Source of the DNA: Sphingobacteriaceae bacterium
Lineage (GTDB): Bacteria; Bacteroidota; Bacteroidia; B-17B0; Aurantibacillaceae
Length of the DNA: 64,000 nt
Assembly: GCA_016705695.1 (NCBI GenBank)
Contig: JADJLA010000004.1
Span: forward strand, 124,001 to 188,000
Direction of reading: 5' to 3'
Positions 27,823 through 37,026 of the stretch are shown one piece after another. The position numbers were made by a program, and so were the translations under genes. The notes beneath the pieces are model-generated. The model was not told the origin of the DNA. It searched no databases and saw only the letters and a program-made list of their open reading frames with translations. Each line of letters starts with the position of its first letter. Position 1 is the first letter of the stretch.

Positions 27823-28479
27823 CTAAACAGTTTCCACTATTATACATTCTGCAGCTTTTGCACTTATAGTAACTTCTTTTTTATTACAAATAAGTACGAT
27901 CGTATTATCAAACTCTTCAATTCCTTTTATGTCGATGTTAGCACCAATAATCAATTGATGCTTTTCTAGATATTTTAAGAACGCAGCTGAATGGTCAGTA
28001 ACACCCATTAATGAATAATTACCTTTTACTTTAGCTTCTGATAGTTTAATGAAATTGCTTTTCTTTATTTTTCCCTTGGCATCAGGAATTGGATCGCCAT
28101 GTGGATCGAACATTGGATTTCCTAAAATAGCCGACAGCTTATTGATGAGCTTGTCGTTTTTAATATGTTCTAACTCTTCCGCTATCTCGTGTACTTCATC
28201 CCAACCAAAACCCAATTCTTTTGCCAAATAGGTTTCCCAAATCCTATGCCTGCGCACAATACTTAAAGCCAATTTAGCGCCTGCTGAAGTTAAACGCGTG
28301 CCGTAAGATTTTTCGTAAACCACATATTTTAATTCATGAAGTTTACGTAAGCCTTCGGTAACCGAAGCCGGACTAATTTCCAATTTATTGGCCAATTGTT
28401 GATTTACAACTACTGTGCTGTTATTGGAAGAAAGATTATAAATGGTCTTTAAGTAATTCTCCACAGTTTCTTGTCTCAT
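27823..28479 (-). CDS. DtxR/MntR-family metal-dependent transcriptional repressor
   Basis: A 218-residue protein. The N-terminal winged helix is VENYLKTIYNLS...LANKLEISPASVTEGLRKL. The dimerisation and metal-binding domain has RRHRIWETYLAKELGFGWDE, EIAEELEHI and GNPMFDPHGDPIPD, with the expected His, Glu and Asp ligands. A C-terminal FeoA/SH3-like domain (~150-218) follows. It senses Fe(II) or Mn(II) and represses uptake genes in this family. It is divergent from the di-heme/Rieske/porin operon. A palindrome TTTTAGGTATACCAAAA overlaps its own promoter box, which suggests autoregulation and possibly control of the divergent operon. Confidence 0.9.
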   Translation of the reverse strand: MRQETVENYLKTIYNLSSNNSTVVVNQQLANKLEISPASVTEGLRKLHELKYVVYEKSYGTRLTSAGAKLALSIVRRHRIWETYLAKELGFGWDEVHEIAEELEHIKNDKLINKLSAILGNPMFDPHGDPIPDAKGKIKKSNFIKLSEAKVKGNYSLMGVTDHSAAFLKYLEKHQLIIGANIDIKGIEEFDNTIVLICNKKEVTISAKAAECIIVETV

Positions 28480-28487
28480 AAATTATC

Positions 28488-28507
28488 TTTTAGGTATACC
28501 AAAATTA
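28488..28507. promoter_or_regulatory. Candidate DtxR operator overlapping the repressor's -7 box
   Basis: TTTTAGGTATACCAAAA contains a perfect 8-bp palindrome GGTATACC (28493-28500) with T-rich and A-rich flanks. On the minus strand, TAATTTTG (28500-28507) forms a -7 box 20 nt before the repressor ATG and overlaps the palindrome. Position and symmetry suit an autoregulatory site. Confidence 0.5.
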
Positions 28508-28550
28508 ATAATTTATTCTTAATAAAAAATAAGCACCTTTGTTTTGTTAA

Positions 28551-29741
28551 ATGAAACGTGTAGTTATATATTCTTCCTTTTTGATCGTTGTGGCCTTGAG
28601 TTGCAAAAAGATCATGCCAAAAGCACCAAAAGATGAGGAGATCCTTGATGGGCCTATAGCCGGACTTACAGCAGCCGAGCAAGATCAATTTTTAAAAGGC
28701 GATATTGCATTTAACGATGATATTTTTACGCCACAAAACGGATTAGGCCCTCTGTTCGTTGCAAATTCTTGTGGCTCTTGTCATGCAGGTGATGGAAAAG
28801 GCCATCCGTTTACAACCTTAACACGTTTTGGACAAACAGACAATACAGGAAATCAATTCATTCAACAAGGCGGACCGCAATTACAAAACCGCGCTATTCC
28901 CGGATACACACCTGAATTAATTCCTAACGGTGCTACTTCTTCAAAAATTTTACCTCCCGCAAATACTGGCCTTGGTTATTTAGATGCTGTTAGCGACCAA
29001 GATATTTTATTAATGAGTGATCCCAATGATGCAGATGCGGATGGGATAAGTGGTGTTCCTAATTGGGTCAACGTTCCTTCGTATTGTCAATTAAGACAAA
29101 ATGCCATTAGCATGACAGGAAAGTATATAGCGCGCTTCGGAAAAAAGGGTGCAGCGTACGATCTGTTGCAGCAAACTGCGAATGCATACAATCAAGATAT
29201 GGGTATAAACAGTTCGTTTGAACCAATTGATACTTACAAAAAAATACCGGTTGATCCCGAAGTGAGCAATGTTGTTGTTCAAGATGTTGTGTTCTATTTA
29301 AAAACTTTAAAAGCTCCTACACAACGCAATACAGATGATGCGGATGTAATTGCAGGAAAGCAATTATTTATGTCAATTGGTTGTGATAAATGTCATCGCT
29401 CTGAATTAAAAACAGGATCATCGCCAATAAAAGTTTTATCTAACGTAACATTTCATCCATACACTGATCTTTTATTGCACGATCTTGGTCCGGCATTGGA
29501 CGATAAGTACACAGAAGGCTCAGCGGAAACATACGAATGGAAAACGCCTGCGCTTTGGGGTTTAGGTCTTTCAAAAGATTCGCAAGGAGGCTCCTATTAT
29601 TTAATGCATGATGGTAGAGCTAAGTCGATCAACGAAGCTATCAATTTACACGGTGGTGAAGCTTTGCAAGTGCGCACAAATTATGAGAATTTAACCGACG
29701 CTGAACGTAAACAATTGCTCAAATTCCTAGAAAGCTTATAA
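28551..29741 (+). CDS. Di-heme c-type cytochrome oxidoreductase (DHOR/DUF1111) lipoprotein
   Basis: A 396-residue protein. The lipoprotein signal is YSSFLIVVALSCKK. Two heme c binding motifs are visible: CGSCH (NSCGSCHAGDGKGHPF, N-terminal) and CDKCH (SIGCDKCHRSELK, C-terminal). Conserved DHOR segments include NGLGPLFVANSC, ADADGISGVPNWV, GRFGKKG-like ARFGKKGAAYD, and TPALWGLGLSKD followed by YLMHDGRAKSINEAI. The family is described as di-heme oxidoreductases with homology to bacterial cytochrome c peroxidases. The protein should sit in the periplasm or on a membrane. Its stop codon overlaps the start of the Rieske gene (TAATG), so electron transfer between the two products is plausible. Confidence 0.9.
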   Translation: MKRVVIYSSFLIVVALSCKKIMPKAPKDEEILDGPIAGLTAAEQDQFLKGDIAFNDDIFTPQNGLGPLFVANSCGSCHAGDGKGHPFTTLTRFGQTDNTGNQFIQQGGPQLQNRAIPGYTPELIPNGATSSKILPPANTGLGYLDAVSDQDILLMSDPNDADADGISGVPNWVNVPSYCQLRQNAISMTGKYIARFGKKGAAYDLLQQTANAYNQDMGINSSFEPIDTYKKIPVDPEVSNVVVQDVVFYLKTLKAPTQRNTDDADVIAGKQLFMSIGCDKCHRSELKTGSSPIKVLSNVTFHPYTDLLLHDLGPALDDKYTEGSAETYEWKTPALWGLGLSKDSQGGSYYLMHDGRAKSINEAINLHGGEALQVRTNYENLTDAERKQLLKFLESL

Positions 29742-30184
29742 TGAACAGAAGAGATTTTATACATACCTCTTGTTTAACTTGTGCGGCAAGTGTTGGATTG
29801 CTTTCGTTTTTACAATCGTGCACAACTAATAAGTATGTAAGCAATTTTAAGGTAGATCAAAAAAAGCTTTCAGTAAAAAGAGCTGAATTTACGGTAGTAA
29901 AAAAAGGAAAAACAATTCAACAAAAATTTATTTTGCTAAAACCCGAGAATTCACCTTTTCCAATAGCATTATATCAATTACCAAACGATCAGTTCAAAGC
30001 TTTGTATTTAGAATGTAGTCACCAAGGATGTGAATTAAATCCTTATGAAACCGCTTTGGTTTGCCCGTGCCATGGTGCTGAATTCAATACAAAAGGCGAA
30101 GTAACTCAAGGTCCTGCCGAAGCGTCCTTAAAAACATTTGTAACCAGCAGTGATGCCGAAAACGTTTATATACAATTAGCGTGA
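29741..30184 (+). CDS. Rieske [2Fe-2S] protein with Tat-like signal
   Basis: A 147-residue protein. The N-terminus MNRRDFIHTSCLTCAASVGL contains an RRDF Tat-type motif and a hydrophobic stretch ending in LQSC, which may also be a lipobox. The Rieske cluster-binding motifs are complete: CSHQGC and CPCHGAEF, giving the two Cys and two His ligands. It is much shorter than bc1 Rieske proteins and there is no cytochrome b nearby, so it is a stand-alone electron carrier. It overlaps the di-heme gene upstream by one base (TAATG) and the porin gene downstream by four bases, so the three are tightly coupled. Confidence 0.9.
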   Translation: MNRRDFIHTSCLTCAASVGLLSFLQSCTTNKYVSNFKVDQKKLSVKRAEFTVVKKGKTIQQKFILLKPENSPFPIALYQLPNDQFKALYLECSHQGCELNPYETALVCPCHGAEFNTKGEVTQGPAEASLKTFVTSSDAENVYIQLA

Positions 30185-31398
30185 AGTATTTTTTAGCCAT
30201 ATTAAGTTTACTTTCCTTGAATTTGAATTCACAATCAGATTCAAGCAAGATCACCCGTACACCAACTGATACGTCAAAAATGTTATTGAATATGGACGCG
30301 GTGTATAACCGACCATTTTTACAATACGGAAAAATTCCGGTGGCGCTGGGCGGTTATATGGAAGCAAACACTAATTACGAAGTTACCGACGGTGTTACAG
30401 ATGGTTTATCATTTCAAATGCGAAGAATGACCTTATTTGTTTCATCAAGCATTCATCGCAAAATAAAATTCCTATCAGAAATTGAATTTGAAGATGGCAC
30501 TAAGGAAATAAACATTGAATTTGCCGCGCTTGACTTTCAATTTCATCATTTACTGAATTTTCGTGGAGGAGTTGTAATGAATCCTATTGGTGGTTTCAAT
30601 CAAAATCACGATGGTCCACGTTGGGAATTTATTGACAGACCAATTTCGGCCACGCAATTATTACCCGCAACCTTTAGCAATGTTGGTTTTGGTTTTTATG
30701 GAAAGACCTATAAACCCAGTTACGTTTGGGCTTACGAAGTGTATGTTACCAATGGTTGGAATGATCGCATTATTGGAAATCAACAAAACAAAACCTATTT
30801 ACCTGCAGCAAAACTGGATCCCGATCGCTTTGAAGAAAGCTTTAATGGCATTCCACTTACGAGCGCCAAAACTTCCTTACGCTTTAAAGGCTTTGGCGAA
30901 ATTGGAGTTTCGTACATGGGCGGTGTGTACAATAAATTTGAGGATGATGGTTTAGTGTTCGATAAAAAAAGAAGAGCCGATGTTTTTGCAATAGACTTTA
31001 ATACGAGCTTACCTTCCAAAACAAACATCACTGCTGAGTTTGCATAAACCTTTGTGGATGTTCCTGATACTTATACACAACAATACGGCAAAAAACAATA
31101 TGGAGGTTTTATTGATATTGTTCAGCCATTAATTAAAAGACCAATGTTTGGTTTTGAAAAAGCAAGTTTTAATTTTGCTTTGCGTGCCGAGTATGTTGAT
31201 TGGAATGTTGGGAAATTTAACGAGACTGGAGGGAATATTTCTGAAGATATTTTTGCCATTGTACCTGCTGTAAGCTTTAGAACTTCTTCGCAAACGGTTA
31301 TTCGTTTGAACTATCGTTACCAATGGCAGCAAGATCTGTTGGGTAATCCTGCGGCACGTACAGCAGCCATTCAGTTTGGAATAAGTAGTTATTTCTAA
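30181..31398 (+). CDS. Outer-membrane porin, read through one in-frame TAA
   Basis: A 405-codon frame with a GTG start overlapping the Rieske stop (GTGA). The signal peptide is KYFLAILSLLSLNLNSQ. The body has porin-like strands: YGKIPVALGGYMEANTNYEV, FQMRRMTLFVSSSIHRKIKF, GGVVMNPIGGFNQNHDGPRW and YTQQYGKKQYGGFIDIVQPL. The last strand ends AIQFGISSYF, with the C-terminal Phe typical of barrels. A single in-frame TAA (31045-31047) sits between AEFA and TFVDVPDTYTQQ. The family usually has an aromatic residue there. Everything after the stop is well conserved and in the same frame. This is either a point sequencing error or a recent nonsense mutation. It probably forms the outer-membrane part of the di-heme/Rieske module. 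Confidence 0.75.
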
Positions 31399-31418
31399 AA
31401 CAATTTTAAAAATAAAAT

Positions 31419-31928
31419 ATGAAAAAGACAATCATAATAGCTTTAATAGCCCTGTCATTTTGTTGTGGATTTGCTCTTAGATCTACACTGCCTAATTCTA
31501 GCGCTGAAGCGAAATTTAAAAGAGTTACAGGCATCGGTGGTATATTTTTTAAATGTAAGGATCCAAAGAAATTAAAAGATTGGTACAAGCAACATTTAGG
31601 TTTACAAACCGGCGATTACGGAACTGTTTTTGCGTGGTACCAAGGGGCTGATAGCACAAAGAAAGGTTATTCACAATGGAGTCCCTTTCCTGAAAAGACC
31701 AAATATTTTTTACCTTCTACAAAAGAATTCATGATCAATTATCGCGTTGAAAACATGGACGCTTTGGTACAAGCACTAAAAAAAGAAGGGGTTACAATTT
31801 GTGATACCGTTGAAAGTTATAATTACGGTAAATTTGTTCACATTATGGATCTTGAAGGGAACAAAATTGAATTATGGGAACCAAATGATATTGAATACGG
31901 AAAGATCCCGGGAAGTATCACAAAATAA
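31419..31928 (+). CDS. Exported VOC (glyoxalase/bleomycin resistance-like) family protein
   Basis: A 169-residue protein. A hydrophobic N-terminus (KKTIIIALIALSFCCGFAL) acts as signal or anchor. One VOC module follows: VTGIGGIFFKCKDPKKLKDW, YKQHLGLQTGDYGTVF, MINYRVENMDALVQALKKEG and FVHIMDLEGNKIELWEP. The His/Glu metal-ligand positions of the fold are partly visible (HIMDLEGNKIELWE). VOC proteins with export signals are unusual, since most are cytoplasmic. It follows the porin by 20 nt on the same strand, so it is probably the last gene of the di-heme/Rieske/porin operon. Substrate unknown. Confidence 0.8.
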   Translation: MKKTIIIALIALSFCCGFALRSTLPNSSAEAKFKRVTGIGGIFFKCKDPKKLKDWYKQHLGLQTGDYGTVFAWYQGADSTKKGYSQWSPFPEKTKYFLPSTKEFMINYRVENMDALVQALKKEGVTICDTVESYNYGKFVHIMDLEGNKIELWEPNDIEYGKIPGSITK

Positions 31929-31930
31929 AA

Positions 31931-33244
31931 TTACGAAGATATCTCCATCTTCACTTTTTTGTTCTTGATCTTTTCTTCTTTTACTAGCTGCAATGTTTTT
32001 ACTATTTTATTTGCTTTAACAGCTGCATAGGCCGAGTGATCGAGTACTTCAATTTTTCCTAATTCATCTTTCTGTAGCTGTCCTTTTTGAAGTAACATTC
32101 CTACAATATCCATTTTATTGATCTTATCTTTTTTACCTGCGCCAATGTATAATGTTTTCCATTCGGTTGGCTTTGGCAATACCAATTTTTTTGGTAACTC
32201 CATCTCTTCCGGCTTTTGATCTAAAAACACAGGCAAGTGATCATCTTTATCCAATAAAAAATAACTGGTCCCTACTCCATTCATTCGCGCCGTTCTTCCA
32301 TTTCTGTGGATCATCACATCTTCGGTTGCAGGAAATTGATAATGAATTACCGCGTCAATTTCAGGAATATCTAATCCGCGTGCAGCAAGATCGGTTGTGA
32401 TCAATAAATTAATACTTCCGTTGCGTAATTTAATTAAAGTTTTTTCTCTATCAATTTGTTCTAAACCTCCATGATAAAAACCATGAGCCACTTTATGAAT
32501 TTCCAATTGTTCTGAAATACGATTTACCGCATCACGATGATTACAAAACACAATAGCTGATCTTGCATTGATGCCGCCCAATAAAAGCATTAAAGCTTCC
32601 AATTTATCATCACTACCTACTCTAACGGCTTTTACAATAAGCGATGACTTTAACTGATGATGATCGGTAGTAAAATTCAAAACTTTTTTATGAGCCATTC
32701 CAACAAAATCAGGAATTTCTTTTAAAGCAGTAGCTGAGATCAATATGCGTTTACGAAGAGCTTTGCATTGTCCAATAATGTCGGACATTTCTACCTTAAA
32801 ACCCATTTCTAAGGATTTATCAAACTCATCTAAGATCAATGTTTGTATAGATCCCGCGTTCAAATTATTTTTCCGTAAGTGATGTGAAATTCTTCCGGGT
32901 GTACCAACCAAAACTGCCGGCGGATGTGCTAAATTATTTTCTTCAACTCCAACAGCATGTCCACCATAACACGAATTGATTTTGTACGGCGTACTCATTT
33001 GCTTAAATACTTTTTCAATTTGAATAGCTAATTCGCGCGTGGGTACTAAGATCAAAACCTGAACGCCTTCTTTTTTATCATCCAATAATTGTAAAACAGG
33101 TAATAAATATGCTAATGTTTTTCCTGAACCGGTTGGTGCAATTAAAACAACATCATTTTGCTTTTGAATTGCATCAATTGCAGCTTTCTGCATTTCGTTT
33201 AGCTCTGTGATGTTGAAATGTGAAAGTATAGAAGAATAGTTCAT
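31931..33244 (-). CDS. DEAD-box RNA helicase with DbpA-like C-terminal domain
   Basis: A 437-residue protein. Helicase motifs are present in order: Q motif region (FNITELNEMQKAAI), motif I APTGSGKT, Ia PTRELA, Ib GTPGR, motif II DEFD instead of DEAD, motif III SAT, motif V TDLAARGLDIPE and motif VI HRNGRTAR. The C-terminal ~75 residues (KTLYIGAGKKDKINKMDIVG and onward) resemble the DbpA RNA-binding domain that targets 23S rRNA, so a ribosome-assembly role is likely. The final ~20 residues are very Lys-rich. It is convergent with the VOC gene, with only 2 nt between the stop codons. Confidence 0.88.
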   Translation of the reverse strand: MNYSSILSHFNITELNEMQKAAIDAIQKQNDVVLIAPTGSGKTLAYLLPVLQLLDDKKEGVQVLILVPTRELAIQIEKVFKQMSTPYKINSCYGGHAVGVEENNLAHPPAVLVGTPGRISHHLRKNNLNAGSIQTLILDEFDKSLEMGFKVEMSDIIGQCKALRKRILISATALKEIPDFVGMAHKKVLNFTTDHHQLKSSLIVKAVRVGSDDKLEALMLLLGGINARSAIVFCNHRDAVNRISEQLEIHKVAHGFYHGGLEQIDREKTLIKLRNGSINLLITTDLAARGLDIPEIDAVIHYQFPATEDVMIHRNGRTARMNGVGTSYFLLDKDDHLPVFLDQKPEEMELPKKLVLPKPTEWKTLYIGAGKKDKINKMDIVGMLLQKGQLQKDELGKIEVLDHSAYAAVKANKIVKTLQLVKEEKIKNKKVKMEISS

Positions 33245-33324
33245 GAATATTAAATAAAGTGCTAATATACCACAAATAAGTGGTCAGTTTACAGTAGCAG
33301 TGTACAGTTGCATCGACACAAAAC

Positions 33325-35943
33325 TCACTTTGAACTTCTCTCCTTATCCAAATACGATTGCACTACATCAATAGCATTATCTATCACATCGCTTAAGGCC
33401 GTTACAAATGTTCCGGGTTTTGCCATGTCTAAGGCATGTTTAAGTGCTTCAATTTCTTTTGGAATGTATTCGTACGATTGCTTTGGATTCACTTCTTGAA
33501 TTCCTTCAACTAATAATTTTACAATATCCTCGGCTAATCGCCCGCGTAAAAATTTATCCTGACGAATAATGATATGATCGAACATTTGGGCAGATATCCT
33601 TCCCATATCTCTAATATCATCATCTCTTCTATCACCTGTTCCTGTGATAATACCAATTTTATACGGCGATTCAATTCCCGATAAATATTCTTTTATCCCT
33701 CTAAAGCCATCGGCATTATGAGCAAAATCAATGAGTACTTTATACTCTTTGAAATCAAAAATATTCATTCGTCCCGGTGTTTGTGCAGCAGAAGGAATAA
33801 AGGTTTCCAAGTTTGTTTTGATATCATCAATAGTAAATCCGTAAACGTAAGTTGCTAATGTTGCAGCTAAGACATTATAGATCATAAATGTTACTTTGCC
33901 ACCAAAGGTTAATGGAATGTGCGAAGCTTTTTCAACTCTAAATTTCCAATCGCCTTTTTTAATGGTAATGTATCCATTTTCATAAATAGCAGCAATACCA
34001 CCCGTTCTGCAATGCTCTTTAATGATCTTATTATTTTCATCAAGACTGAAATACGCTATTTTACAATCGGTTGTTTTTGCGATCGACACACAATGTTCGT
34101 TATCGGCATTTAAAACTGCGTAGCCATCACGTTTCACTGCTCTGGCAACAACACCTTTTACATTGGCCATTTCGGCAAGTGTATTAATATCCGATAAACC
34201 CATGTGATCTTCTTGAATATTTGTTACAACGGCCACATCACATTTTCCAAAACCTAAACCTGCACGTAAAATTCCGCCACGCGCTGTTTCCAAAACTGCA
34301 AATTCAACTGTTGGGTCTTTCAAAATAAATTCAGCACTCATTGGTCCTGTGGTATCTCCTTTGGTCAACATCGAATTTTGCACATAAATTCCATCTGATG
34401 TTGTAAAACCAACTCTAAAGCCATTATTTTTTACAATGTGAGAGATTAAACGTGTAGTTGTTGTTTTACCATTAGTACCGGTAATTGCTATAATTGGAAT
34501 TCTGCAACTTTTGCCTGTTGGATAAAGCATATCAATAACAGGAGCTGCCACATTCCGCGGCAATCCCTTCGCAGGGGCTAAATGCATTCTAAAACCCGGA
34601 GCGGCATTCACTTCTAATACTACACCGCCGGTAACATCCAGAGGCTCACTTAAATTTGAGGCCATGATATCAATTCCACAAATATCTAAACCAATAACGC
34701 GCGAAATTCGCTCACAAATAAAAATATTATGCGGATGAACAATATCTGTTACATCGGTTGATGTTCCTCCTGTACTTAAATTCGCAGTTCCTTTTAAATA
34801 ACAGTGATCTCCTTTTTTAAGAACTGTATCTAACGTATAATTCAACTTCGCTAATTGTTCGTGCGTTTCTCTATCAATAGTAATTTCTGTCAAAACATTT
34901 TCATGTCCGTATCCTCTGCGTGGATCTTTATTTTCTGTATCGATCAATTGCTGAATAGTTGACTTCCCATCGCCAATAATATGCGCAGGCTCTCTTAAAG
35001 CAGCCGCAATGAACTTGTGGTTAATTACCAATACTCTAAAATCATAACCAACAATAAATTTTTCTACAATAATTTTACGAGAATATTTTTTAGCATGCTC
35101 AAACGCAGTCTTTGCTTCTTCCAACGTTTTTACGTTAATGGAAGCGCCTTTGCCGTGATTACCATCCAAAGGTTTAAACACCAAAGGGAAACCCACTTTT
35201 GAAATAACCGTTTCAATTTCTTCCTCGTGAATGATGCACATACCTTTTGCAACCGGAATAGCCGCTTCCTCTAACATGCGTTTTGTTTCATCCTTGTTAC
35301 TTGCCAGATCTACTGCAATAGAACTCGTTTTATCGGTCATAGTTGCTCTAAAGCGCACTTGATTTTTACCGTAACCTAATTGCACTAACGAATCTCTGTT
35401 CAATCGAATATAGGGAATATCGCGAGCTACAGCTTCATCAACAATACTTCCGGTACTTGGACCAAAACGTTCTCGTTCGCGCATTTCGCGCATGGTTTTT
35501 ATGTCTGCATCTACGTCATATTCGGCTCCTAAGGCAATAGCTTCGGCAATTTTTACAGAAGCTTTGGCTGCAAAAACACCCACATTTTCTTCCATATATG
35601 AGAACACAACATTGTACACGCCCGGTTTTCCGGTTCCTCTGGTACGCCCGTATCCACAATCCATCCCGGCTAATGTTTGAATTTCAAGAGCAATGTGTTC
35701 TATCACATGTCCCATCCATGTGCCTTCCTTTACTCGTTCAAAAAAACCACCTTCATGATCCTTCGAACAACGGTGCTTCATCATGGTAGGAAACATTTTC
35801 TCTAATCGCTCTGCAAACCCTTTGATCTTATTTGTGGGTTTTTCCTCCATATCCTCCAGATCAAGTTTCATCACAATGAGTTTTTTGCGATAATTCGACC
35901 AATAATTAGGTCCTCTGAGGGTCTTTATTTCTACGATCTTCAT
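33325..35943 (-). CDS. cphA: Cyanophycin synthetase
   Basis: An 872-residue enzyme, the normal CphA1 length, that polymerises Asp and Arg into multi-L-arginyl-poly-L-aspartate using ATP. The N-terminal domain (~1-160) precedes an ATP-grasp domain (~200-470) with KPLDGNHGKGASI and EVNAAPGFRMHLAP. A Mur-ligase-like domain follows, with the P-loop AITGTNGKTTTTRL (~487-500), LETARGGILRAGLGF, TNIQEDHMG and the C-terminal LIDFAHNADGF and GTGDRRDDDI. The overall order is that of CphA1. The gene is divergent from cyanophycinase, and the isoaspartyl peptidase is 1 kb further on, giving a complete synthesis and degradation set for a nitrogen reserve. Confidence 0.96.
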   Translation of the reverse strand: MKIVEIKTLRGPNYWSNYRKKLIVMKLDLEDMEEKPTNKIKGFAERLEKMFPTMMKHRCSKDHEGGFFERVKEGTWMGHVIEHIALEIQTLAGMDCGYGRTRGTGKPGVYNVVFSYMEENVGVFAAKASVKIAEAIALGAEYDVDADIKTMREMRERERFGPSTGSIVDEAVARDIPYIRLNRDSLVQLGYGKNQVRFRATMTDKTSSIAVDLASNKDETKRMLEEAAIPVAKGMCIIHEEEIETVISKVGFPLVFKPLDGNHGKGASINVKTLEEAKTAFEHAKKYSRKIIVEKFIVGYDFRVLVINHKFIAAALREPAHIIGDGKSTIQQLIDTENKDPRRGYGHENVLTEITIDRETHEQLAKLNYTLDTVLKKGDHCYLKGTANLSTGGTSTDVTDIVHPHNIFICERISRVIGLDICGIDIMASNLSEPLDVTGGVVLEVNAAPGFRMHLAPAKGLPRNVAAPVIDMLYPTGKSCRIPIIAITGTNGKTTTTRLISHIVKNNGFRVGFTTSDGIYVQNSMLTKGDTTGPMSAEFILKDPTVEFAVLETARGGILRAGLGFGKCDVAVVTNIQEDHMGLSDINTLAEMANVKGVVARAVKRDGYAVLNADNEHCVSIAKTTDCKIAYFSLDENNKIIKEHCRTGGIAAIYENGYITIKKGDWKFRVEKASHIPLTFGGKVTFMIYNVLAATLATYVYGFTIDDIKTNLETFIPSAAQTPGRMNIFDFKEYKVLIDFAHNADGFRGIKEYLSGIESPYKIGIITGTGDRRDDDIRDMGRISAQMFDHIIIRQDKFLRGRLAEDIVKLLVEGIQEVNPKQSYEYIPKEIEALKHALDMAKPGTFVTALSDVIDNAIDVVQSYLDKERSSK

Positions 35944-36054
35944 AGTTCGGTGTAATTTTTATCAATGTACCGCTTGTTTCTTATATAAACAATATGCTGT
36001 TTAAAATAAGGGCCAATAAAGACAACTTTCATCAATTATTAATTGCGATTAGGC

Positions 36055-36062
36055 TAAATTTG
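36055..36062 (+). promoter_or_regulatory. -7 box of cphB
   Basis: A perfect TAAATTTG ends 18 nt before the cphB ATG, inside the 137-nt divergent region with cphA. No clear cphA box was seen. Confidence 0.45.
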
Positions 36063-36080
36063 TTACCTAATTGAAATGTA

Positions 36081-36962
36081 ATGAATAGTCCCAAAGGAAA
36101 ATTAATAATTATAGGTGGTTCGGTTGATAGAGGCAGTTTTTCTGAAAGTCCAACAGATCTTCAACGAAATTTGAAATTCTTTGAGAAAGGGATCTTAAAG
36201 CGAATTACAGTTGAATCTTTAAAAGGAAATTTATCGCGTTTTGAAATTATCACTACAGCTTCCAGTATTCCGGAAGAAGTTGGAGAAGAATACATAAAAG
36301 CATTTGCTCAATTGGATGTAAAAAATGTTGGCGTTTTAAATATTAAAACTCGCGAGGAAGCCAATTCAACTGAGTGTTTACAACGTTTAAAAGATGCGGA
36401 TGTGGTAATGTTCACAGGTGGCGATCAATTGCGTTTAACTTCTATTTTTGGAGGCACCCCTTTCCATCATTTGCTCTTAGAAAGATATGAGAACGAACAC
36501 TTTGTTATTTCAGGAACATCAGCAGGCGCTGCAGCCAGCTCCAATAATATGATCTACCAGGGAAGTAGCCATGGTGCTTTATTAAAAGGTGAAGTAAAAA
36601 TTACAGGTGGCTTGGGATTTATAAATAACGTGATAGTTGATACACATTTTGTACAACGTGGACGCATTGGACGTTTACTTTATGCTTGTGCCAGTAATCC
36701 AATTAATATTGGTATTGGTTTAGGAGAAGATACCGGTTTACTAATCACCAAAGGAAATGATATGGAGGCCATTGGTTCGGGATTAATTATTTTAGTTGAT
36801 GGAACGCATATGCGACACACAAATATGACCGAGGTTGAAATTGGAGAACCTGTTTCGATAGAAAATTTAATGGTTCATGTAATGTCTATAGGTGATCATT
36901 TTGACTTGAAGACACGCAAATTGACAATTGATCACTATAAACCGAAGGTGAAAATTGAGTGA
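36081..36962 (+). CDS. cphB: Cyanophycinase
   Basis: A 293-residue serine peptidase of family S51. It cuts cyanophycin into beta-Asp-Arg dipeptides. GKLIIIGGSVDRG opens the fold, FTGGDQLRLT (~111-120) shapes the active site, and the nucleophile is Ser147 in SGTSAGAAASS. The downstream His-bearing segment is DTHFVQRGRIGRLLYA, and GLGEDTGLLI follows. No signal peptide is present, so it acts intracellularly, on reserve granules rather than on external polymer. Its neighbours, cphA (divergent) and an isoaspartyl peptidase (convergent), give the pathway context. A 23-bp perfect hairpin begins 4 nt after its stop codon. Confidence 0.95.
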   Translation: MNSPKGKLIIIGGSVDRGSFSESPTDLQRNLKFFEKGILKRITVESLKGNLSRFEIITTASSIPEEVGEEYIKAFAQLDVKNVGVLNIKTREEANSTECLQRLKDADVVMFTGGDQLRLTSIFGGTPFHHLLLERYENEHFVISGTSAGAAASSNNMIYQGSSHGALLKGEVKITGGLGFINNVIVDTHFVQRGRIGRLLYACASNPINIGIGLGEDTGLLITKGNDMEAIGSGLIILVDGTHMRHTNMTEVEIGEPVSIENLMVHVMSIGDHFDLKTRKLTIDHYKPKVKIE

Positions 36963-36966
36963 TGAT

Positions 36967-37026
36967 TTATGAATGATGAGTTATGAATTATTAGGGCAAC
37001 CACAATTCATAACTCATCATTCATAA
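36967..37026. repeat. Perfect 23-bp inverted repeat of ATGAATTATG type between cphB and the isoaspartyl peptidase gene
   Basis: The arm TATGAATGATGAGTTATGAA (from 36968) pairs perfectly with its complement ending at 37025, around a 14-nt loop with GGGC. The arms are AT-rich and built from near-repeats of ATGA(A/G)TTATGA. The hairpin touches the stop codon of the minus-strand gene. It may terminate both convergent genes, although no T-tract follows it. Confidence 0.8.

Noticed and set aside
28551..29741. The di-heme protein as the MbnH partner of the MbnP lipoprotein
   Set aside because: The sequence matches the DHOR/DUF1111 pattern and its operon is with Rieske and porin genes 10 kb away. 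A link is possible but unsupported.
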